From the NCBI RefSeq assembly GCF_900103255.1, contig NZ_FMWS01000055.1:1-52859 (forward strand): a DNA stretch of 52,859 nt. Reading direction: 5' to 3'. Below, one piece after another: positions 47,038 to 52,859 of this stretch. Position numbers and translations under genes: made by a program. Numbering within the stretch: the stretch's first letter is position 1; each line of letters starts with the position of its first letter. The notes beneath the pieces were generated by a model. That model had not been told where the DNA came from, did no database searches, and worked only from the letters and a program-made list of their open reading frames with translations. The stretch comes from Gilliamella bombi. Lineage in GTDB: Bacteria > Pseudomonadota > Gammaproteobacteria > Enterobacterales > Orbaceae.

Positions 47038-48000
47038 TTAGCTTATTAAATGGCAAGGAATGGTGATACTTTTCAGTTCAAACTGATTTTGTAACATATT
47101 AAGTAACTCTTGAGCCGCACAACTACCTGCTTGATCAAAACCGAGTTCAACTGCACAAGTCTTAGGAAAAAGAAAACTCAGTAGCTCACTATTACCAATG
47201 CTAGCTACGGTAATATGTTCAAGCTGTTTTTCGTGTAAATACTTATTTAATCCTAATGCAATACCATCAGTTGCACAAACGATAGCCGATGGATTTTTAG
47301 TTAACACCAACAGGGCAAGATCATAACCTGAACGATAACTTAATTGACCTAAAACTGCATTGGGGCTAAGTTGATATTGCTGGCAAAAATCCAAATAGGC
47401 TTGATAACGCAATGCGCCAGTAGTTTGGTCTTGTTGCTCAATACCGATATAACCAATATTTTGATGTTGTTGCGATTGATATAAATGAGCAAGCAATAAT
47501 CTAACTGCACCAATATCATCATAACAAATACAAGTATGATCTTGGAATTTTCTTGCGATTACTACACTACTATTTTGCCAGGTGGATAATAATGACTGCT
47601 CTAGTCCAGTAAATGCAAAGATAACTACGCCATCAGCTTGTTTACCTTTAAGCAGAGATAAATATTCTTTGACTTTGACTGTACTAAATTGGCTTTCCAT
47701 AATGATAGGATCATAACCATGCCGATAAAAAATAGGCAACATACTTTGAACAGCTTGATTTTCAGAAAGAGAATCAAGGCGAGTTACAATAATCCCAATC
47801 ACTTTATTTCCATAACCACGCATCGCTCTTGCCGATTTAGACGGCGTAAAGTGATACTGTTCAATGATTGCCAAAACTTTATTACGCGTAGCTTCTTTAA
47901 CCATAGGATCATGATTAATCACTCGAGACACGGTAGATTTACTTACCGAACAAAGCTTTGCAATATCTTTAATGGTTAAGTTGTTTGAAGATATACTCAT
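47038..48000 (-). CDS. treR: Trehalose operon repressor TreR (LacI family)
   Basis: The 320-residue protein has an N-terminal LacI-type HTH (LTIKDIAKLCSVSKSTVSRV) and a periplasmic-binding-like effector domain (KVIGIIVTRLDSLSENQAVQ). In enterics it represses treBC and is released by trehalose-6-phosphate. E. coli TreR is 315 residues. Its stop lies 178 bp before treB, and the intervening operator suggests that it controls treBC. Confidence 0.94.
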   Translation of the reverse strand: MSISSNNLTIKDIAKLCSVSKSTVSRVINHDPMVKEATRNKVLAIIEQYHFTPSKSARAMRGYGNKVIGIIVTRLDSLSENQAVQSMLPIFYRHGYDPIIMESQFSTVKVKEYLSLLKGKQADGVVIFAFTGLEQSLLSTWQNSSVVIARKFQDHTCICYDDIGAVRLLLAHLYQSQQHQNIGYIGIEQQDQTTGALRYQAYLDFCQQYQLSPNAVLGQLSYRSGYDLALLVLTKNPSAIVCATDGIALGLNKYLHEKQLEHITVASIGNSELLSFLFPKTCAVELGFDQAGSCAAQELLNMLQNQFELKSITIPCHLIS

Positions 48001-48261
48001 AATAATTTAGCCAACAAAAATCAATAAAATCATACTAATCTATTTTATAAAAAATAGCGATTTGAGATTATTTATACCAGTTGGTAAATAAGTTTTGTTA
48101 ACTAATAGCTATATTAAGATTTAATATAAAATTGACCATTTACCCATTGATATTAAAATAATTTTATTTAACTAAATTCTGACAAATACTATCTAATGCA
48201 GTTATTTTTTGTAACAATAGTAAATAATTTAAACAAAGCCTTAAAAAGGAAAAAAATAAAG

Positions 48262-48789
48262 GTGTCATACAAATTTTTATGCAGTTCACTGCTCATTTTG
48301 GGTTTCTCAGGATATGCATTAGCGACCGAAACAAATAATACAATTGAAGCACAATTTAAAGCGGCTTTATTATGCAAGGTTGCTCCAATTGATGGTCGTG
48401 ATGCAAAAGTGGTTAAACAACTTAACCAACAAAACATTACCATAAAAAACTTAGAAGATGATGGGCTGATTAATTTAGAGTATCACTTTGCCAAACCGCT
48501 GGAAATAATGAATACGACTGTATCGCAAATTAAATACCAAGGCGATAGCGGTTCATATTTTTATGCTGTTGCCAAAGGTGATATAGATACATTTGCCAAA
48601 GCAATGGGGGCAATCCCAATCCCTGCCCATTTAAAAGAAGAAATGTCTTGGGGTGATATAGGACAATATTATCAATATACAGCCCCAATCACAGAAGAAA
48701 ATCATTTTCCTAGTATCATTCTTATCGGTCGTGACAAAAATGCCAACTCAGATGAGTTTTATTTTGGCTGCGAAGAATTTGATAGTTAA
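48262..48789 (+). CDS. Predicted periplasmic or secreted protein
   Basis: From GTG 48262, with AAGGA 11 bases upstream, the product has 175 residues and a signal peptide (YKFLCSSLLILGFSGYALA; cut after ALA). An ATG at 48196 would add 22 mostly basic residues and lacks an RBS. The mature protein has two cysteines (LLCKVAP and YFGCEEF), likely a disulphide, and a mix of strands and helices. No family is recognised. The stop overlaps the end of the convergent hxlR-type gene by 4 bp. Confidence 0.6.
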   Translation: MSYKFLCSSLLILGFSGYALATETNNTIEAQFKAALLCKVAPIDGRDAKVVKQLNQQNITIKNLEDDGLINLEYHFAKPLEIMNTTVSQIKYQGDSGSYFYAVAKGDIDTFAKAMGAIPIPAHLKEEMSWGDIGQYYQYTAPITEENHFPSIILIGRDKNANSDEFYFGCEEFDS

Positions 48790-49151
48790 TTATGATTGAT
48801 TGACGGATGAGGAAAAGATGACTCATCCGCTTTTAATTTGTAAGCCTTTCCCCACTCTAACATGGCATCATGCACCTGTTTTAGACTTTGTCCAACCTCG
48901 GTTAATGTATATTCAACTCTGGGGGGAACCTCGGCATACACTTTGCGGGTTAATAACCCATTTTTTTCCATAGCTCGCAGGTGCTGAGTTAAAACTTTTT
49001 GTGATATACCAGTCAGCGATTTTTTTAGTTCACCAAAGCGCTTGGTTCCCGTAAGCAGGTCTCGCACAATTAAGACTTTCCACTTATCACCCATTAACAT
49101 TAATGTTATTTCAACAGGGCAAATAGGCAAATCATTATTTAATTTAATCAT
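48786..49151 (-). CDS. HxlR-family transcriptional regulator
   Basis: The 121-residue protein has the family winged helix: CPVEITLMLMGDKWKVLIVR, LKKSLTGISQKVLTQHLRAM and PPRVEYTLTEVGQSL. HxlR proteins often respond to redox or aldehyde stress through the N-terminal cysteine, which is present (PICPVE). It is divergent from the NAD(P)-binding reductase gene with a 140-bp spacer and so probably controls it. Confidence 0.93.
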   Translation of the reverse strand: MIKLNNDLPICPVEITLMLMGDKWKVLIVRDLLTGTKRFGELKKSLTGISQKVLTQHLRAMEKNGLLTRKVYAEVPPRVEYTLTEVGQSLKQVHDAMLEWGKAYKLKADESSFPHPSINHN

Positions 49152-49291
49152 TAATCCTTAAAATTCAACAATAGTTTCAAAAAAGTTACTATAGCACTAT
49201 TTGGTACCTACTTTACAGTAGAAACGTTAAAGACTAATCTAAAACCATTCTTATATCATGTTAATCATTAAACGCTTGAAAGGAGCAAAGT

Positions 49292-49927
49292 ATGAAAATT
49301 GCAGTCATTGGTGCTAGTGGTAAAACAGGGCAACTTTTAGTAAAAGAGGCGATTTCACGCGGGCATGATGTTACCGCAATTGTGCGCAAAGCGAGTCAAC
49401 CGCTCGATCCCAAAGCAAATGTGCTAATTAAAGATCTGTTCGAATTAACCTATACTGATTTAAAACCCTTTGATGTGATTATCGATGCATTTGGTACTTG
49501 GGCACAGGAATTACTGCCATTGCATCAAACCAGTTTAAAACATTTAACTGATATCTTGAGCGGTAAAACAAATCGCCTATTAGTGGTTGGGGGAGCAGGC
49601 AGTTTATATGTTAATCCACAGCATTCACTACGTTTGGTTGATACACCTGATTTTCCTGAGGCATTTAAACCATTAGCCACCAATATGGCCAAAGCACTTG
49701 ATGCGCTTAGAACGTGCGATGATGTGCAATGGACTTATTTAAGCCCAGCCATTGAGTTTAATGCTGATGGGAAAAGAACTGGGCATTATATCTTGGGCGG
49801 TGAAGAGGTGTTATTTAACAGCCAAGGAAAAAGCCAAATCAGTTATGCCGATTATGCCATTGCCATGATTGATGAAGCAGAAAAAGCCAAGCATATTAAG
49901 CAACGTTTTACTGTTGCAACTGAATAA
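49292..49927 (+). CDS. NAD(P)-binding atypical SDR-type reductase
   Basis: The 211-residue protein opens MKIAVIGASGKTGQLLVKEA, a Rossmann GxxGxxG motif, followed by DVTAIVRKASQ and LLVVGGAGSLYV. It belongs to the NAD(P)H-binding (NmrA/YwnB-like) group of small reductases. The substrate is unknown. GAAAGGAGC is the ribosome site. The divergent HxlR-type regulator suggests stress-inducible expression. Confidence 0.9.
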   Translation: MKIAVIGASGKTGQLLVKEAISRGHDVTAIVRKASQPLDPKANVLIKDLFELTYTDLKPFDVIIDAFGTWAQELLPLHQTSLKHLTDILSGKTNRLLVVGGAGSLYVNPQHSLRLVDTPDFPEAFKPLATNMAKALDALRTCDDVQWTYLSPAIEFNADGKRTGHYILGGEEVLFNSQGKSQISYADYAIAMIDEAEKAKHIKQRFTVATE

Positions 49928-50265
49928 GGTTGCTAAAGTTTTGTAACCAAGCTTGATTGGACAGAATAAGCACCGATTATTCCATAATAACGAATACAAT
50001 ATCCCGACATATTTTTCAACACGCTTCAAGACTTATTATTTTAGGAACGAGTTGGATTTGACTTGGGATATTTTTGAATTTTAGTGAAAAAATGAATTTA
50101 ACGGCAACGTATTAACCAAAAGAGGGTGAGTAGCCAAAGTCAAAAATCTTGTCAAAAAGTTTCAGGTAACTATACGTTTAAGTATAAAAACTGTTTTTTA
50201 GGCAAAAAATAGACCTAAAAAAGCAAATATTCATCATCTTTTTTAATGAATAAATTTAGTTTAAA
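49928..50265. other. Gap between reductase and NADAR gene
   Basis: About 340 bp with no gene seen. It must hold the downstream ends of both convergent genes, but no convincing terminator with a U run was found. Confidence 0.4.
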
Positions 50266-50754
50266 TTACGTTTTTAGAGCCTCTCTCACTTGCATCAAAA
50301 CTTCACCAAGTAAATTTTTGCCTCGCCATTTAGCCATATTAAATCTCATTTCGTCATCAATACTTAAACCAATTCCCCAAATCTTGTCATAAGGGCTTGC
50401 TTCTGCTAATACTTTATCTTTGGTTGATAATAGATATTTTTTAAGCTCATCATTTTGAGAAAATTTTGCATAATTACCCTCAAAAACAATCTCTTTTTTA
50501 TGCTTATTCCATATATTTTCATCAAAATTACGCACAGTTTGCCCCAGCTTTTTTTGCATTTTAGATGACGGAATAGATAGAATAGCATTGGCACTCTCTA
50601 TATCTTTAAATAACAACGCTTTAGAATACATCATCCATTGTTCTGCACTAGTAAATGCTATTTCATTAATAACAAAATGACAAGGATACCACTGAGATAG
50701 ATAATGATCAGGACTAAAAAAGAAAATCATTTTCTTCTTTCCGACTTGTTTCAT
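50266..50754 (-). CDS. NADAR (YbiA-like) family protein
   Basis: The 162-residue protein has the family pattern FSPDHYLSQWYPCHF, AFTSAEQWMMYSKALLF and SPYDKIWGIGLSIDDEM, ending WRGKNLLGEVLMQVREAL. NADAR proteins remove or bind ADP-ribose groups; the YbiA branch acts in riboflavin-related glycosidic hydrolysis. Conserved Glu, Trp and Gly residues are in place. It is a single-gene unit. Confidence 0.88.
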   Translation of the reverse strand: MKQVGKKKMIFFFSPDHYLSQWYPCHFVINEIAFTSAEQWMMYSKALLFKDIESANAILSIPSSKMQKKLGQTVRNFDENIWNKHKKEIVFEGNYAKFSQNDELKKYLLSTKDKVLAEASPYDKIWGIGLSIDDEMRFNMAKWRGKNLLGEVLMQVREALKT

Positions 50755-51179
50755 CTATTTAAATTGCTCCTTTTGTAGAATAAATAAACTTACAGCTAAG
50801 AAACCTCTGGATTGTTTACACTTCATAATTAAAATAACTCTTTAAAAATTCATGATGCGTTTTAACCATATTATAAAAGTTAATAAATCGCCTAAAATTT
50901 TATTCTCTATATGGTGAATCTGCAAATATTTGCTGATTCAAAATATATCCCTTTATAAATCCATACTAAATTTGTATATTTGCCCATTAAAGGTGATAAT
51001 TAATTTTGTCACAAAATTTTATAATAAACCGACTCATTGTATTTTTCTAGTTTTTGGCATAGTCCATTTTTCTAAAGCTTGTTGTATTGCTAACTAAATG
51101 TTTTTTTAAGTGAATTATTAGGACTCTTTACTTTTTGTGTTTATATATTAATCAACAATACATTGGTAACCACATAAGT
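50755..51179. other. AT-rich gap upstream of IS5 debris
   Basis: No gene is seen. The stretch 50991-51055 resembles the DNA around the dppF stop (29962-30026) with similar hairpin sequence and spacing, perhaps a relict duplication. Nothing else is recognised. Confidence 0.4.
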
Positions 51180-51400
51180 ATAAATACCAGCAATAACATA
51201 ATGTTATCCTTGCTAAAGCTCGAAACAAATCGGTAGACCACCACTATCAACAACAAAGTGGATTTTAGCTGAGTTGCCCCATAGCTTTTTCCTATCTGAT
51301 GTGAATGCTAAGTTGCTAAATCTGAGCTACGTTGATGCGCTCGCACATTTGGTCGAGTTTTTTATGTGTTTGATTATCGGTTTTATGTTGAATTCTAATA
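51180..51400 (-). mobile_element. IS5-type transposase remnant
   Basis: The minus strand reads KLWGNSAKIHFVVDSGGLPI, then CFEL, a stop, and HYVIAG. The pattern S-(T/A)-KIH-VVD--G-P resembles the catalytic-core region of IS5-family transposases. Only about 70 codons are readable, with a frameshift and stops; no ends are seen. Confidence 0.6.
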
Positions 51401-51704
51401 ATTGAGTCATCACATAAAACGATTGGTTGTAGGTCTTTAAAAAAGTCCTTCTCTCAAAAAATGTATCGGGTTGTCACTTAATGCTAATCTTTGTTCTATT
51501 TCCATTGCATGACCCTCTTTATTTAATTTTACCCTTGTGCCACCGCCATCGACACTTTCAGCGTTGGTGGCGGGGGGGCGCGATTGTGGCTTTACCGCAA
51601 CTGCTCAACCCTAAGGGGTTTGCTCCAAACTTATACTGGGGCTTTATTCTTTTTTATATTGTTCTTTCAGACACCATAACCACCTTCCGCGCCATAAGGA
51701 TTAA
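51401..51704. other. Gap after the lectin-like gene, locally GC-rich
   Basis: About 300 bp. Between 51540 and 51625 the DNA is unusually GC-rich for the window (GGTGGCGGGGGGGCGCGATT). A 75-codon frame crosses it but has no RBS or coherent protein. No terminator was found. Confidence 0.4.
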
Positions 51705-52706
51705 TTAACCACCACTTAAGCAAAGACCATCGTTACCGCCGAAGTTATCACTGTGCCTATAGACGTAGCCTTTGCTCGAGCTAACAGCGAGCATCATATT
51801 ATCACCTGATCGGCTGCCACCTAACCAGTAGCCGCTGCCGATGAAACCCGCATCAGCGTAGCTGTTCATGCTGCCCCACTCCGTGAAAAATCCAGCGCCT
51901 ATTTGACGTTGGTATTCCCCATGTCCTGACGATGGCTTGGCGCCATCGTTCATTATGATATAATCTCTACCCACTTTTATTTTTATACATGGGAAAAAAT
52001 GATCTCCTCTTACACCACACTTCGCATTGGTTAAATCACTTGTCCCCGGCATGTGATAACCCAAACCTCTACACCATCCAGATTGTTCATTATAATATCT
52101 TCTTACGGCCCCACTACTGATGAACCACTTCTTCAACACAAATCCATATTTTACTAACTCATAACCATCTTTATCTCTACCCACTAACTCAAACGTCTGC
52201 GGTAACCTTGGTACAGTAATTCGGCTAGGGTTAAACCTTTGATTTCTTGCCTCTGGACCTGTTAGCTTAACACGTGCTACAACTTGTCCCCTATCTTCAT
52301 AAGGAATCCAGTAATCATTAGGTACAACATTTATCACGCTTGCAGTAATTCCCTCATGCGTGACAGGTGCCCATGTCAATTCTCTTACATCTATTCCTGT
52401 AATGAGTAAATCAAAATATAAATTATCCGCACCTGTAGTTGGAAAATTGAGGTTATATGATCCTGGATTGGTTGATTGAACTAAAAAGCCCTTCTTAGGA
52501 TTCCATATGTTAGCAGGGCCTGCGTGTTTTCCCTCACCCTGATATAGATTCGGCCTTACATACTTGATAACTGGCATAACTGGCTCCGCTGGTAATGGTT
52601 CGGATAGTAATATTATTGCATCACTACGATTACCCGCTCGATACTTTTTGCCATTCGCCTGTACATTCCATGACAATGACAATAATAACAGTACTGATAC
52701 TAGCAA
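51705..52706 (-). CDS. Secreted protein with invasin-type lectin-like C-terminal domain
   Basis: From TTG 52706 the product has 333 residues. A signal peptide (LLVSVLLLLSLSWNVQANG) is followed by two probable beta domains (about residues 40-205). The C-terminal region WCRGLGYHMPGTSDLTNAKC, then GAGFFTEWGSMNSYADAG and LCLSGG, matches the lectin-like module that ends many intimin/invasin-type adhesins. There is no beta-barrel or LysM domain. The frame continues upstream to the window edge, broken only by a TAA (52734-52736). The coding region is richer in G and C than its neighbours, consistent with transfer. Confidence 0.7.
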   Translation of the reverse strand: MLVSVLLLLSLSWNVQANGKKYRAGNRSDAIILLSEPLPAEPVMPVIKYVRPNLYQGEGKHAGPANIWNPKKGFLVQSTNPGSYNLNFPTTGADNLYFDLLITGIDVRELTWAPVTHEGITASVINVVPNDYWIPYEDRGQVVARVKLTGPEARNQRFNPSRITVPRLPQTFELVGRDKDGYELVKYGFVLKKWFISSGAVRRYYNEQSGWCRGLGYHMPGTSDLTNAKCGVRGDHFFPCIKIKVGRDYIIMNDGAKPSSGHGEYQRQIGAGFFTEWGSMNSYADAGFIGSGYWLGGSRSGDNMMLAVSSSKGYVYRHSDNFGGNDGLCLSGG

Positions 52707-52859
52707 AGCTGTTTTAGGTGATTTGAGCGATAATTACGATAATTCGTTGAGAGATAATTTGGAAGGTATAAATAAGTTTTGTGTAAAAACTCGTCGAATA
52801 GGATTATTTGATAAATTTAAGACATAGGTTTGCCAGTGCTTGTGCCTAAAATGATAATG
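52707..52859 (-). pseudogene. Probable N-terminal extension of the lectin-like gene, separated by a stop
   Basis: In the same frame the minus strand reads HYHFRHKHWQTYVLNLSNNP, then IRRVFTQNLFIPSKLSLNEL, S, stop, then LSLKSPKTALLVSV. This is coding-like and resembles the long positively charged leader of intimin-type secretion signals. A single TAA splits it from the signal peptide. The true start is outside the window or lost. Confidence 0.5.

Noticed and set aside
51481..51708. 75-codon plus-strand frame in the GC-rich patch
   Set aside because: No RBS, incoherent composition.

Overview
The window is an AT-rich gammaproteobacterial chromosome segment. The GroEL/GroES, FxsA, DppABCDF, PdxY, TreBCR and RtcBR proteins look like diverged enterobacterial-type orthologues. 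The strong A/T bias, the many secreted and RNA-repair genes and the intimin-like lectin protein fit Orbaceae (the Gilliamella/Frischella group of insect-gut symbionts). That placement is inferred from general sequence character and has not been tested by a search.

Layout. (1) 1-3180: the edge of an IS3-family element, then fxsA-groS-groL on the minus strand with a near-perfect sigma-32 promoter. (2) 3181-23753: a tRNA-Phe gene followed by a tandem genomic island. A 113-bp segment starting in the T-arm of the tRNA is repeated at 23641-23753 with one mismatch, and a more diverged copy lies at 16753-16850, so two elements sit end to end. Element A (about 3257-16752) carries two Gp2-like replication proteins, EcsC- and RadC-family proteins, a run of small secreted or lipoproteins, AlpA, a P4-type integrase, ArdA, a divergently oriented pair of zinc-ribbon proteins (one with an HNH-like motif), an IS3 remnant and a 7-TM protein. 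Element B (about 16851-23640) carries decayed ardA and XRE-regulator genes, then a restriction-modification cluster: a C5 methyltransferase, an NgoFVII-family PLD nuclease, an AlwI-family nuclease, a broken second NgoFVII copy and an adenine methyltransferase.

(3) 24280-32271: the dppABCDF peptide ABC transporter, an MHS-family MFS transporter and pdxY. (4) 32380-42821: an RNA-repair locus. It holds an RtcB paralogue, a DUF6882-like protein, the sigma-54 activator RtcR, a canonical sigma-54 promoter, RtcB, an alpha-solenoid protein, a mini-IS, a small membrane protein and two RlaP-like nucleotidyltransferases. RtcA, archease and PrfH are not seen. (5) 42946-48000: a SUKH-like protein and the trehalose system treC-treB-treR with a TreR operator and a CRP site. 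(6) 48196-52859: a secreted protein, an HxlR regulator divergent from an NAD(P)-binding reductase, a NADAR protein, IS5 debris, and a secreted lectin-like protein whose apparent N-terminal extension is cut by an in-frame stop.

The best candidates for under-described biology are the RtcR/RtcB/solenoid/RlaP locus, the paired zinc-ribbon/HNH proteins and the secreted-protein cassette of element A.
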